DNA of 64,000 bases from Thalassobius sp049116315 (GCA_049116315.1 JAGDZD010000010.1:37190-101189), one strand, 5' to 3'. Shown: positions 8,845 through 17,276, numbered from the stretch's first letter. Made by a program: numbers and translations. Notes: generated from the letters alone by a model not told the origin.

Positions 8845-9375
8845 ATGTTGAAATCATCCTCGCTCATCGCCGCAGCAACAGTTCTCTGCACAGCAACCTT
8901 GGCTCAGGCAGACAGCGTCGAAATCTACCTGATTGACACGTTGGACAATACCCAAGCGGGCTATTGCATCGATATCGCAGGTGGCAAAGGCGCTCAGGCG
9001 GACCCAGATGACGGCCTACAGGCCCATACCTGCTACAGCCCGTTGGGCGGCATCCTTGTGGATCAAACCTTTGACACTGAGCGCTTTGCGGATCAAACGC
9101 TGTATATGCCCGAATTTGACGTCTGCATGGAAATCGGCACCGTTGAAACAGGTGCCGCCTTGCACCTGAACACATGTGATGACAGCGAGGCACAGGATTT
9201 TGTCTTCTCGGGTGAAGGCCTTATCACCCCGGTGTCTGCACCAAACATGTGCCTCACCGCAGGCGAAGACACGCGCAGCGGCCGCAGCAGCACCAACCAG
9301 ATCAAGACATTGACACTTGAGACCTGTTCGGACGCACAAGTGGCCTATCAAACTTGGTCCGTGCGCGCGGACTAA
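8845..9375 (+). CDS. Secreted Cys-rich protein with ricin-type beta-trefoil lectin domain
   Basis: The ATG at 8845 begins a 176-residue protein with a typical signal peptide ending at LAQA (about residue 20); an in-frame ATG at 8776 would add a hydrophilic N-terminus ahead of the signal and is rejected. The mature part has repeated Y/C-I/L-D-I and HTCY/LNTCDD/LETC elements, with even spacing of cysteines and closing W (YQTW), as in ricin B beta-trefoil lectins. About 83 bp downstream of the DUF1566 gene. Binding of a glycan is expected from the fold; ligand unknown. Confidence 0.75.
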   Translation: MLKSSSLIAAATVLCTATLAQADSVEIYLIDTLDNTQAGYCIDIAGGKGAQADPDDGLQAHTCYSPLGGILVDQTFDTERFADQTLYMPEFDVCMEIGTVETGAALHLNTCDDSEAQDFVFSGEGLITPVSAPNMCLTAGEDTRSGRSSTNQIKTLTLETCSDAQVAYQTWSVRAD

Positions 9376-9447
9376 CGCTTAGATGCGCCGTGGCTAGCCG
9401 GTATGAACGTGCGCCCGGTCTGGCACGGACAAAACAGCAAAACGGAT

Positions 9448-9482
9448 ACAGGCGATGCCCATCACAGGCGTCGCCTGTTTTC
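9448..9482 (+). terminator. Intrinsic terminator after the lectin gene
   Basis: ACAGGCGA (9448-9455) pairs with TCGCCTGT (9471-9478), followed by TTTTC. It ends the DUF1566-lectin unit. Confidence 0.65.
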
Positions 9483-10005
9483 GTGTGATACCTCGGCTGT
9501 ACCTGCCCGCCACCAACGATCCCGGTTAAAGTGGGCGCAATGCAAACGATCAAAGCAATAGGCGTACACATCAAAATATGGAATTCCAAGCAGACATACT
9601 CTGCTGTGATCCACGCTACCTGCCGATCAATCTTGGGTGTGATGCGACAGATAGGTCCCCCTTTGTAAAACCTCTTAGCGTTGTTGTTACGACATCGAAC
9701 TTCCTTGCGACGCACCCGTTTTACCTTTTGCACCTCAAAGGTCTTCCTTCGAGGCGAGACAACAGTGAAAGCGGTCGCGGGGGCAAGAAGCAGAAAAGTC
9801 AGCTAAGAGCCCAAAGCGCCGCATATTGCATGACAAACGAATGGCCATTTTTGGGCCGGGACTGATAGCCCAAGAGCGCCAAACCCGTGAATGTCGTTAC
9901 GCGCCATTGCCCGTCAAGAAAGACAATTGCATTGTACAAACTGACCTAACAGACCATGTATCTGTGTAGGGTAAAGACACAACGAGATACGAGGAGAAGG
10001 GCAGC
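9483..10005. other. Gene-poor stretch
   Basis: About 520 bases in which I find no convincing gene. The longest open frame (9578-9865) lacks a ribosome site and has an atypical composition. The end of the stretch must hold the promoter of the gene at 10006; no clear -35/-10 pair stands out. Confidence 0.5.
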
Positions 10006-10551
10006 ATGTACCATAAAATGAAAAGGCGTCTTCTCAGTGTCGCGTTTGTTTGTCTGGGAAGCGGTCCGCTCATTGCTGGTGGCATTGGCGAAACCAACTA
10101 TCTTCATATTGATCCAGCGAACTCCCTTACACTGGAGGGCTTCTTTTCAGCGAAAGAGATTGTGGGGCACGTGATTGTCAGAGACGCCATACAAGTTGGC
10201 ACAGCTTTTGCGCAAATCCCCGCGGGAGACCTGACGTTATCAGTTGAACGGCAAGAAAGGGATTCCGTAGCATTTCTGTTCGACGAAGAAATTTGTACAT
10301 TTGGTTTCCAAATAAGTTTGCCACACAGAGCTCAAAGAAACAGCATTCTTGTAGAGATGCGATTCTTCGCCCGTGACGGGAGTGTGGTCAATGAGCTGCG
10401 CCGCCAACCAGCATTGGGGACAACATTGCAGGCGTATTCAAGTGATCAGTTTACGCACCGCTTCGCCGGAGTGGAAATAGCAACGCACACGATTGGTGAG
10501 ATGGCTCTCGGTGAAATCAGAGCAATGCCTTGCAGTTTGATGATTTCATAA
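10006..10551 (+). CDS. Hypothetical exported protein
   Basis: A 181-residue protein starting at an ATG with a strong ribosome site (GAGGAGAAGG). An alternative ATG four codons later gives a more compact signal peptide (KRRLLSVAFVCLGSGPLIAGG). The rest looks beta-rich, with a single pair of cysteines (EEICTFGF and AMPCSL), possibly one disulfide. I do not recognise the family. It stands alone between a gene-poor stretch and a tRNA, and its base composition seems richer in A and T than its neighbours. Confidence 0.65.
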   Translation: MYHKMKRRLLSVAFVCLGSGPLIAGGIGETNYLHIDPANSLTLEGFFSAKEIVGHVIVRDAIQVGTAFAQIPAGDLTLSVERQERDSVAFLFDEEICTFGFQISLPHRAQRNSILVEMRFFARDGSVVNELRRQPALGTTLQAYSSDQFTHRFAGVEIATHTIGEMALGEIRAMPCSLMIS

Positions 10552-10594
10552 AGCAAATTCCGTTCATCCAAGAAAGCCGCCTTTCGAGGACCGA

Positions 10595-10615
10595 GGGTAA
10601 ACGCCTGCTTTACCC
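10595..10615 (+). terminator. Stem-loop downstream of the exported protein gene
   Basis: GGGTAAA and TTTACCC pair around a seven-base loop, 44 bases after the stop codon at 10551. There is no T tract. The remainder up to the tRNA holds no recognisable gene. Confidence 0.35.
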
Positions 10616-10829
10616 CGCACAGCGGTCATTGTCACACCGCCGACCGATTGACTGATTTGATCTTCGCCGGAAGTAATTACGAAAGGCGCGCGCTGAAGCG
10701 CTTAGCTCAGATCCAGTTTTGAAAGGGCTAAGACGACAAAAAGCATCTCACCCCATCACAAGAAAAGCACTCTAGCCAAAGGCAAAGCGATCTGGCGTTT
10801 CACATCTGGTAACTTGAAGAAGGGGGAAA

Positions 10830-10906
10830 TGGCGGACCGAGGAGGATTCGAACCCCCGACCCCCTGATTCGTAGTCAGGTACTCTATCCAGCTGAGCTAT
10901 CGGTCC
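10830..10906 (-). tRNA. tRNA-Arg (anticodon ACG)
   Basis: Read on the minus strand the 77-nt cloverleaf has a seven-pair acceptor stem (GGACCGA/TCGGTCC), D arm AGCTCAGCTGGATAGAGT, anticodon loop CTACGAA with anticodon ACG at 10870-10872, T arm with GGTTCGAATCC, and an encoded CCA end at 10830-10832. ACG is normally deaminated to ICG and reads CGU, CGC and CGA. Confidence 0.97.
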
Positions 10907-11020
10907 GTGAGGGCGGGATTTAGACCTTAGCGGATACCTTTGCAAGCGCTAAATCATGCTTTTTCAAGATCGCTTCGAATTTTGTGAACCTGCATCCAAG
11001 CCCAGCGCAACGCCATGCGC

Positions 11021-12427
11021 TTAAGCGGCAACATGCGTATTCAACTGCGCAAAATCCCCCTTGGGCAGGCAGATTTCAAACAGCGTTCCGTCATCATTTG
11101 TTTCGACCAGCCGCAGATTGCCGCCGTGGCCACGGATCAGCTCTTGGGCGATAACCAGACCAAGACCGGTGCCCCCCTTGCTTACGCCGCCTTGAAAGGC
11201 GGTGAACAGATGGTCCTGCGCCTTGCGCGGCAATCCAGGGCCAGTATCAGCGATTTCGATCACCCATTGTTCTGAGTTTTCACGGGCGTGGACACTGATT
11301 TCACCCGCGTCCCCAGATTGCACAATGGCCTGACGCGCATTGCGCACCAGATTTGAAATCACGCGATAGATCTGTTCGCCATCGGCGCGGATCATCAGGC
11401 TTTGCGGCACGTCCTCTGAGAACGACAAATCATGTTCACCAATTGACAGTCGCTCACTGTCGATGACATCTCCCACCACTTCGGCCAGACACACGCGCTC
11501 AAGGCGGGGCGTTGGCTCTTCGGCCTTGCCAAACGCAAGTGTGGATTCACACAGATGCACTGCGCGGGTCATCGAGTTCATCAGCTTGGGCGCCAGCCGC
11601 TTCACCGTGGGATCGGGTGACATTTCAATTCGGTCGGTGAACAGCTGGGCACTGGTCAAAATATTGCGCAGGTCATGGCTGATTTTGGCCACCGCGCTGC
11701 CCAGTTGGGCCAAGCGTTCTTTTTGACGCAACGATCCGGTCAGCTGTGTTTGCATCGTGGCCAAGGCTTCTTCTGCTTCGCGCAGCTCGCGCAGGCCAGA
11801 TTGTGGCTGAATGATCCGGCGCGCATCTTCGGGGTCAGCGGCATAGGTTTTCATGTAGTGCACAACGCCCTTGATCGGCTTCACCAGAAAGGCCTGCACA
11901 GCCAAGAACAACAGCATGGCCGTGATCACCGAGATCACCGCCGATAGGAATAAAATGGTCAGACCATAGTCGATCATCGCCGCTCTGAGGCCTTTGGTCT
12001 CCATCGTGATTTCGATCAACAGGCCCGCTTCGCGCACGGGGCTGCCAATGACGCGGATGACTTTGGGTTCGGGATCGGCCAACCGGGCCATCGCATCCCG
12101 GATCAAGGTCATCGCCGGAGCTTCGCGCACATCGAACGTCGTCGAGATTTGCTGAGGCATCGGGGCAGACAACACCAATTGGCGCGCCTCATCACGTCGC
12201 AACACCACGTTAAAGACCTCGGCATTGCGCAACAGCTCTTCTTCGAGATCCGCCGAGATCATGTTGTCGTCCAATAGCGCCAGAGACGCGATCTGCGCCC
12301 TCTCCAGCCGGGCCAATAGATACTCTTCGCGGAACCGCGCAACCGAAGGCACAAAGATCAGGATCTCGGCCAGCATCACGAAGATGACGGTCAAGATTAA
12401 GAAACGGCCTGAAAGTGTGTTCAACAT
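11021..12427 (-). CDS. Membrane sensor histidine kinase
   Basis: A 468-residue kinase from the ATG at 12427. A longer frame from 12568 runs into the preceding gene and lacks a ribosome site. Order: membrane helix (about 8-28), periplasmic sensor region (about 30-150), second helix (155-180), HAMP-like linker, a phosphoacceptor helix with KISHDLRN (His 251), and a HATPase domain with the N box NLVRNARQAI, G1 DTGPGLP and G2 GGTGLGL. No response regulator gene is adjacent, so it is an orphan kinase. It is 16 bp downstream of the oxidoreductase gene and probably in the same operon; redox-linked sensing is an inference. Confidence 0.92.
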   Translation of the reverse strand: MLNTLSGRFLILTVIFVMLAEILIFVPSVARFREEYLLARLERAQIASLALLDDNMISADLEEELLRNAEVFNVVLRRDEARQLVLSAPMPQQISTTFDVREAPAMTLIRDAMARLADPEPKVIRVIGSPVREAGLLIEITMETKGLRAAMIDYGLTILFLSAVISVITAMLLFLAVQAFLVKPIKGVVHYMKTYAADPEDARRIIQPQSGLRELREAEEALATMQTQLTGSLRQKERLAQLGSAVAKISHDLRNILTSAQLFTDRIEMSPDPTVKRLAPKLMNSMTRAVHLCESTLAFGKAEEPTPRLERVCLAEVVGDVIDSERLSIGEHDLSFSEDVPQSLMIRADGEQIYRVISNLVRNARQAIVQSGDAGEISVHARENSEQWVIEIADTGPGLPRKAQDHLFTAFQGGVSKGGTGLGLVIAQELIRGHGGNLRLVETNDDGTLFEICLPKGDFAQLNTHVAA

Positions 12428-12443
12428 TGGCTCTCCGTTACGT

Positions 12444-13859
12444 TCACGGAAGGAGCTTCTGCACCAACCGAACGACTTGCTTGACCCGTAAGCTATCAAA
12501 CAGTCTCGGAGAAAAATAGGCACCCGCCGCCCGCTTGTTAACCTCTGCGAGCGTCGGATAGGGCGCAATCATGGCCGAAACCCCCGCCATTTTGATCTTA
12601 TTTGCGATGACAAGCGACCATGTGGCGATCAACTCACCGGCTTGAGGCCCAACAATAGAAGCGCCAACAGGCCGCCCCTTCACAATCATGACCTTAACCA
12701 GACCTTTGTTTTGCCGCGACGCAATAGCGCGGTCGTTATGGGCAAATTCAGTCCGAACAACCTCAAGCTTGTCGCCGTATTGCGCCTGCGCTTGCGCTTC
12801 GGTCAGGCCGACCTGCGCGATTTCTGGATCTGTATAGGTGGCCCAAGGAATGTGTTTTGTGCTGTTCTTCGCCGGCAGACCGAACAGGGCTTGCTTGATG
12901 ATCAGCCCCGCATGATAACCTGCGACATGGGTGAATTGCAGTCCGCCAGCCACATCCCCAATGGCAAAAACCTTGCGGTTCGAGCTGCGCATCTGATCGT
13001 CAACTTCGATGCCCGCCCGGCCCGCTTTGACCCCTGCCTTTTCAAGATCTAGTTTGTCGATATTGGGGTGACGCCCGACCGCCATCAACAGATGGCTTCC
13101 CGAAACATCCCCCTTTGAGGTTGTGACAACAATCTCACCGCTGTGACGAGATACGGCGCTGACCAAAGCATGTTCAACGATCTCGACCCCCTCGCCGCGC
13201 AGGTTTTCCAACACGATGGCAGCCAACTCAGGGTCTTCCTTGCCCAGCGCGGACTGCCCTTCTAGCACGGTCACCTTGCACCCCAGTCGCCGGTGGGCCT
13301 GTGCCATTTCCATTCCAATGGGGCCACCGCCAACAATGATCAGATGATCCGGTCGTTCACGCAGCTCAAACACCGTTTCATTGGTGTAATAGGGCACTTG
13401 ATCAAGGCCTGGGATCGCCGGGACAAACGGTGAAGAGCCCGTGGCGATGACAATGCGGCGCGCTGTGATTTCGGTATCACCTGCGGCCACTGTTTTTGGG
13501 CCCGTAAAACGGCCAAACGCCCGGATGACCTGCACGCCAAGGCCTTCAAAACGTTCTTGGCTGTCGACGGGGGCAATATGATCAATCACTCCCATGACAT
13601 GGTCTTTGGCCGCGCTGAAGTCGATTTCAGGCGTGACCGGTGTGATTCCCATCGCTGCCCCTGAGGTCATCGCGTGGGCCGCATGGCCCGCGGCCAAAAG
13701 CGCCTTAGAAGGGACACAGCCATAGTTCAGGCAGTCCCCGCCCATTTTGTGCCCCTCTAACAAGGTCACATCGGCCCCCATCTGCACTGCCCCAGCCGCA
13801 ACAGACAGGCCACCAGAGCCCGCGCCAATCACCAAAAGGTCTGTCTTGATCTGTTTCAC
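12444..13859 (-). CDS. FAD-dependent pyridine nucleotide-disulfide oxidoreductase (class I)
   Basis: A 471-residue flavoprotein of the dihydrolipoamide dehydrogenase/glutathione reductase group. FAD motif GAGSGG (about 12-17), redox-active disulfide CLNYGC (Cys 43 and 48), NAD(P) motif GGGPIGME, second FAD site FAIGDVAG and a C-terminal dimerisation domain. The GTG start at 13859 overlaps the TGA of the upstream gene (GTGA), which fixes the start. It resembles proteins often annotated as mercuric reductase, but it has no HMA domain and no C-terminal Cys pair, so mercury reduction is unlikely. It is translationally coupled to the TVP38 membrane protein, a pairing I recall from other genomes; substrate unknown. 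Confidence 0.9.
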   Translation of the reverse strand: MKQIKTDLLVIGAGSGGLSVAAGAVQMGADVTLLEGHKMGGDCLNYGCVPSKALLAAGHAAHAMTSGAAMGITPVTPEIDFSAAKDHVMGVIDHIAPVDSQERFEGLGVQVIRAFGRFTGPKTVAAGDTEITARRIVIATGSSPFVPAIPGLDQVPYYTNETVFELRERPDHLIIVGGGPIGMEMAQAHRRLGCKVTVLEGQSALGKEDPELAAIVLENLRGEGVEIVEHALVSAVSRHSGEIVVTTSKGDVSGSHLLMAVGRHPNIDKLDLEKAGVKAGRAGIEVDDQMRSSNRKVFAIGDVAGGLQFTHVAGYHAGLIIKQALFGLPAKNSTKHIPWATYTDPEIAQVGLTEAQAQAQYGDKLEVVRTEFAHNDRAIASRQNKGLVKVMIVKGRPVGASIVGPQAGELIATWSLVIANKIKMAGVSAMIAPYPTLAEVNKRAAGAYFSPRLFDSLRVKQVVRLVQKLLP

Positions 13860-14596
13860 GAGGTCTCTTTCCGCCCCTTCAGGGCCTTGATCACAATCGG
13901 CAGCACTGCAAGCGCGCATAGCCCCAAGATCGGTAGCAAAATGACGGGTTCAAAGATGATCCCCAAATTGGGTGTCTCCCCACGCTCGAACACTTCGCCC
14001 AGCCCCGCCCCAACCGAGGTGTAGACGACACCGCCCGGAATGATGCCAAGGAAGGTTGAAATGACAAACCGTGACAGAGGCACCCCCACAAAGGCGGGCA
14101 CCAAATTGGCGACAAAGAAGGGCACAGCAGGAACCAGACGGATCAGAAACAGCATCGACCACTGATTCTCATCAATGCCGTCTTTGATTTTCTTAATCGC
14201 ACCGGTGCTGGCTTCCATTTTGGCGGCCAATCGGTCCCCAAGCCCCCAACGCGCAGCCAGAAACAGCCCGGTCGCGCCCAGTGTGGCGGCCGTCAGGTTG
14301 AACAGAGCCCCCGGAAAGGTCGCAAACAAAAAGCCGCCCGTCAGGGTCGCGATCGACGCCCCCGGCAAAGAAAAGACAACCACCACAATGTAGATTGTCA
14401 TAAAGCTCACAACGCTAAGAACATAGTTTTGGTCGCGAAATTCTAGCAACGCCAAGCGGTTGTCCCGCAGAGCTTCGAAACTGACATAGTCTTTCAGGAA
14501 CACAGCCCCCAAAACAGCCACGACGCCAATCAGCGCCATGGGCAAATACCGCATCCATGGTGGACGGGCCGCTTTGGAAGAATGTGAGGTGCTCAT
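13856..14596 (-). CDS. TVP38/TMEM64 family (VTT domain) membrane protein
   Basis: A 246-residue integral membrane protein from the ATG at 14596, behind AAAGGG; an ATG eleven codons earlier (14629) is possible. About five to six membrane helices surround a VTT/SNARE-associated domain with the typical F-x-G-x-x-x-x-x-T-G-G and R-L-x-P-x-x-P-F (IRLVPAVPFFVANLVPAFVG) motifs. Family members act in lipid or solute movement across membranes; function here is unknown. First gene of a three-gene minus-strand operon with the flavin oxidoreductase and the kinase. Confidence 0.88.
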   Translation of the reverse strand: MSTSHSSKAARPPWMRYLPMALIGVVAVLGAVFLKDYVSFEALRDNRLALLEFRDQNYVLSVVSFMTIYIVVVVFSLPGASIATLTGGFLFATFPGALFNLTAATLGATGLFLAARWGLGDRLAAKMEASTGAIKKIKDGIDENQWSMLFLIRLVPAVPFFVANLVPAFVGVPLSRFVISTFLGIIPGGVVYTSVGAGLGEVFERGETPNLGIIFEPVILLPILGLCALAVLPIVIKALKGRKETS

Positions 14597-14785
14597 TTTG
14601 GAACCCTTTGTTGCCTGTGCTCTAAACATGCGGCCCCGCGCCCAGATTTGACAGACCCCTCACAGCGGCTTGATCTGTGGTGACAAAATCAGGCAAAAAA
14701 GCCGAGATATTCGGGATTCTGTAACAAACGCGACGCTGACACAGCAAAAAGCCCGCTGTTTTTGTAGCAAATCGATTTTGGGCGT

Positions 14786-14814
14786 TTGACTTGTCCCGAC
14801 TCCCCCCCTATAGG
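14786..14814 (+). promoter_or_regulatory. Promoter of rpmH
   Basis: TTGACT (14786-14791), a 17-bp C-rich spacer and TATAGG (14809-14814) form a good sigma70-type promoter about 70 bases before rpmH. The rest of the region between the divergent TVP38 and rpmH genes shows nothing else. Confidence 0.7.
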
Positions 14815-14882
14815 ACGGGCTTCGGATACATCGGACTAGGCGAATCCGTTTGCCATAGTCCCACTTGAATGGAGATGGAGCG

Positions 14883-15017
14883 ATGAAACGCACCTACCAG
14901 CCTTCTAACCTGGTTCGCAAACGGCGCCACGGTTTTCGCGCACGCATGGCCACCAAAGCTGGCCGCAAGATCATTAACGCACGTCGTGCGCAAGGTCGTA
15001 AGTCGCTGAGCGCGTAA
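14883..15017 (+). CDS. rpmH: 50S ribosomal protein L34
   Basis: A 44-residue, very basic protein that matches L34 throughout (MKRTYQPSNLVRKRRHGFRAR and a GRKIINARR stretch). Full length for the family. It heads the conserved rpmH-rnpA-yidD cluster and is preceded by a good promoter and a GGAGATGGAG ribosome site. Confidence 0.98.
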   Translation: MKRTYQPSNLVRKRRHGFRARMATKAGRKIINARRAQGRKSLSA

Positions 15018-15060
15018 GCGTTAGCAACTGCTGCTACAGATGACACCGCCGGAGGCCCCC

Positions 15061-15456
15061 GTGACTCGTATTGACGACACTGGGATTACCCCCCCGGCGG
15101 TTTCTGTTTGCCTGACTGTTCTTAAGAACAGGCAGGATTTTTTGCGTTGTGCCAAAGCCCGACGCCAAGGCACCAATGGTATGATGGTGCAGGCGCGCAT
15201 GCGTCCCGCTGACGAGGCTGCAACTGGCATCCGCGTCGGCTTTACCTGTTCCAAAAAGGTTGGCAACGCTGTGGCTCGCAATCGTGCGAAACGCCGACTG
15301 CGTGAAGTGGCCCGGCTTGTGTTGCCGATGCATGGCAATGACGGCTGGGACTATGTTTTGATTGGGCGCGCGCAAAAAACTGCGGATCGGCGTTTTGAAG
15401 ATCTGCAAAACGATCTTATCTATGCGCTGAAGAAGTTGCATCAGGATCCGCAGTGA
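15061..15456 (+). CDS. rnpA: Ribonuclease P protein component
   Basis: A basic protein that binds the catalytic RNA of RNase P and aids 5' maturation of tRNAs. The family signature is VGNAVARNRAKRRLRE. The GTG at 15061 lies five bases after a GGAGG ribosome site (15051-15055) and gives 131 residues; the ATG at 15040 (138 residues) has no ribosome site, so I prefer GTG, though the longer form is possible. Its stop overlaps the start of yidD (GTGA). Confidence 0.93.
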   Translation: MTRIDDTGITPPAVSVCLTVLKNRQDFLRCAKARRQGTNGMMVQARMRPADEAATGIRVGFTCSKKVGNAVARNRAKRRLREVARLVLPMHGNDGWDYVLIGRAQKTADRRFEDLQNDLIYALKKLHQDPQ

Positions 15457-15701
15457 CCCCACTTGCCTATATCGCCGCCCTCCCTGTGCGGGCTTACCGG
15501 TTGATCTTCAGCCCCTGGGTTGGGTTTAACTGCCGCTATCAACCCACCTGCAGCGCCTATGCGCTTGAAGCGTTGGAAAAGCATGGCGGCCTTAAGGGCA
15601 GCTGGCTGACCCTGCGCCGCATTGGGCGCTGTCACCCGCTGGGTGGGGATGGCTATGACCCTGTGCCCGATCCGAACAAAAAAGACACAGAATCGGATTG
15701 A
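15453..15701 (+). CDS. yidD: Membrane protein insertion efficiency factor YidD
   Basis: An 82-residue protein with the complete YidD signature: RLIFSPWVGFNCRYQPTCSAYALEAL, then GRCHPLGGDGYDPVP. It associates with the inner membrane through an amphipathic N-terminus and helps YidC insert proteins. The GTG start overlaps the rnpA stop by four bases. Unlike many genomes, yidC does not follow directly but lies 3.2 kb downstream. Confidence 0.96.
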   Translation: MTPLAYIAALPVRAYRLIFSPWVGFNCRYQPTCSAYALEALEKHGGLKGSWLTLRRIGRCHPLGGDGYDPVPDPNKKDTESD

Positions 15702-15786
15702 GCCGACGGTCTCCCCATATCTCCTTGCGACGCGGGCATAGGGTCGATAGGTCAAACCAGTTCCGCATACACAAAGGAGGCGAACG

Positions 15787-15849
15787 ATGGTTTATTTTGA
15801 TTTTGTTTCGTTGACCGGTGAAAGCGTAGCCGTGGTGCGACGAGGGTAA
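15787..15849 (+). CDS. Possible 20-residue small ORF with very strong ribosome site
   Basis: ATG at 15787 lies six bases after a near-perfect Shine-Dalgarno AAAGGAGG (15773-15780). The product begins MVYFDFVSLTGESVAVV and ends in RRG. Nothing similar is known to me. The stop is followed by a hairpin-rich stretch, so this could be a leader peptide or a genuine small protein. The strong ribosome site is seen; translation is inferred. Confidence 0.4.
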   Translation: MVYFDFVSLTGESVAVVRRG

Positions 15850-15893
15850 TTTATCCCTTTTGGTCACTCGCGGGCCACGCTCCCCCTGCTCAA

Positions 15894-15943
15894 CTCAACA
15901 CTGAAACTGCACACCCTAGCCGCTAGGGTGGTGTGATGTTGAG
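15894..15943. repeat. Nested inverted repeats, possible structured RNA
   Basis: Outer arms CTCAACA (15894-15900) and TGTTGAG (15937-15943) enclose inner arms CACCCTAG (15912-15919) and CTAGGGTG (15923-15930) with a three-base loop. There is no T tract. A further inverted repeat CGGTCAC/GTGACCG follows at 15966-15983, just before the next small gene. Confidence 0.5.
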
Positions 15944-15992
15944 CGCACTCCATTTCTTGATGGGACGGTCACCAACGTGACCGCATTATACG

Positions 15993-16217
15993 ATGTCATA
16001 TACACAGACCACGACCCCGCTGTTGCGGGACCAATTGCAATTGCTCATCTCCACCCACGGCCGGTGGGGCGTTTTTCGCTCTGTGCTATCGGCGCTGCTA
16101 ACACCAACGCCAACACAGTTCTCGGCAGAGGTGCCCGATTTGCCGGGCGATCTTTGTGAAGATGTGGGCTTGCCCCCCAAAACCGATCACAGATTGCCCC
16201 ATTGGATGATCCATTGA
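15993..16217 (+). CDS. Small hypothetical protein (74 residues)
   Basis: The product has an N-terminal amphipathic helix (LLRDQLQLLISTHGRWGVFRSVLSALL), a Pro/Thr linker and a C-terminal EDVGLPP segment. That layout recalls short conserved Rhodobacterales proteins ending in a DIGLPP-like motif, so I regard it as probably real. No clear ribosome site precedes the ATG, which is a weakness. A stem-loop and a terminator-like hairpin follow. Confidence 0.5.
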   Translation: MSYTQTTTPLLRDQLQLLISTHGRWGVFRSVLSALLTPTPTQFSAEVPDLPGDLCEDVGLPPKTDHRLPHWMIH

Positions 16218-16225
16218 TTGCACTG

Positions 16226-16272
16226 CCCCCTCCTTGGAGTCTTCCTTCAAGGTGGGGGCGGAACCGCCTTTT
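16226..16272 (+). terminator. Tandem stem-loops ending in TTTT
   Basis: CCCCCTCCTTG (16226-16236) pairs with CAAGGTGGGGG (16248-16258, one mismatch), directly followed by GGCGG-AA-CCGCC and TTTT. It closes the small-ORF region before ttcA. Confidence 0.55.
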
Positions 16273-16344
16273 GCAGTCAGAGTTCTCGTTGTTTCGATTG
16301 TCTCAGCACTTGTGTGAAAATCGCATCAGCGCTAAAGCCGCCCT

Positions 16345-17214
16345 ATGCTAGACGATTCAGATGACATCCATCCGCTGTTTGCCGGCGCGCCCTCAACCAC
16401 CGAGTTCAAGAAGCTCCGCAAGCGGATTGTCCGCCATACACGTGAAGCGATTGAACAATACGGGATGATTGAGCCCGGCGCCAAATGGCTTGTCTGCCTG
16501 TCGGGCGGTAAAGACAGCTATACTTTGCTGGCGATTCTGTATGAGCTGAAATGGCGTGGACTTTTGCCGGTGGAACTGGTCGCCTGCAATCTGGATCAGG
16601 GCCAGCCGGGCTTTCCTGCGACGGTCCTGCCCGAGTTTCTGGAAAAGATGGGCGTGCCTCATCGCATCGAATACCAAGACACCTATAGCATTGTGATGGA
16701 CAAGGTGCCCGAAGGGCGCACCTTCTGTGCGCTGTGCTCGCGTTTGCGACGTGGCAACCTCTATCGGATCGCTCGCGAAGAGGGCTGTAGCGCTGTGGTT
16801 TTGGGTCATCACCGCGATGACATCTTGGAAACATTCTTTATGAACCTGTTTCATGGCGGGCGCGTGGCAACAATGCCGCCCAAATTGGTAAATGAAGAAG
16901 GGGATTTGTTCCTGTACCGCCCCTTGGCGCATGTCGCCGAGGCGGACTGCGAAAAGTTTGCAACGGCCATGAACTATCCAATCATTCCATGTGATCTGTG
17001 CGGATCACAGGATGGGTTGCAACGCCAACAGGTCAAACAGATCTTGGATCAGTGGGAAAAGAACAGCCCCGGTCGTCGGCAAGTGATGTTCCGTGCGCTG
17101 ACCAACATTCGCCCCTCCCATATGCTGGATGCAAAACTGTTTGATTTTGCCGGTCTGATGCTTGGATCTGACAAAATTGACCAAATTGCCGAGGATATTC
17201 CCAAGCTGCGTTAA
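16345..17214 (+). CDS. ttcA: tRNA 2-thiocytidine biosynthesis protein
   Basis: A 289-residue PP-loop ATPase that thiolates cytidine 32 of certain tRNAs with an iron-sulfur cluster. PP-loop SGGKDS (about 53-58), CxxC at 128/131 and the further CxxC (216/219) that supplies the third cluster ligand are all present. Length is normal. The preceding stem-loop separates it from the small-ORF region. Confidence 0.96.
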   Translation: MLDDSDDIHPLFAGAPSTTEFKKLRKRIVRHTREAIEQYGMIEPGAKWLVCLSGGKDSYTLLAILYELKWRGLLPVELVACNLDQGQPGFPATVLPEFLEKMGVPHRIEYQDTYSIVMDKVPEGRTFCALCSRLRRGNLYRIAREEGCSAVVLGHHRDDILETFFMNLFHGGRVATMPPKLVNEEGDLFLYRPLAHVAEADCEKFATAMNYPIIPCDLCGSQDGLQRQQVKQILDQWEKNSPGRRQVMFRALTNIRPSHMLDAKLFDFAGLMLGSDKIDQIAEDIPKLR

Positions 17215-17276
17215 ACCCGTCTTGAGGAATTGGGACCTAGTGTTGTCGGAATTGCCGCCAACAGAGGGCCTCAGCA

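Noticed and set aside
9578..9865. 95-codon open frame in the gene-poor stretch
   Set aside because: No ribosome site, no signal or motif, unusual composition.
10830..10906. Genomic island attachment site at the tRNA
   Set aside because: No integrase gene and no direct repeat of the tRNA 3' end in the window.
12444..13859. Mercuric reductase (MerA)
   Set aside because: No HMA domain and no C-terminal vicinal cysteines; no other mer genes nearby. Kept as a general disulfide oxidoreductase.
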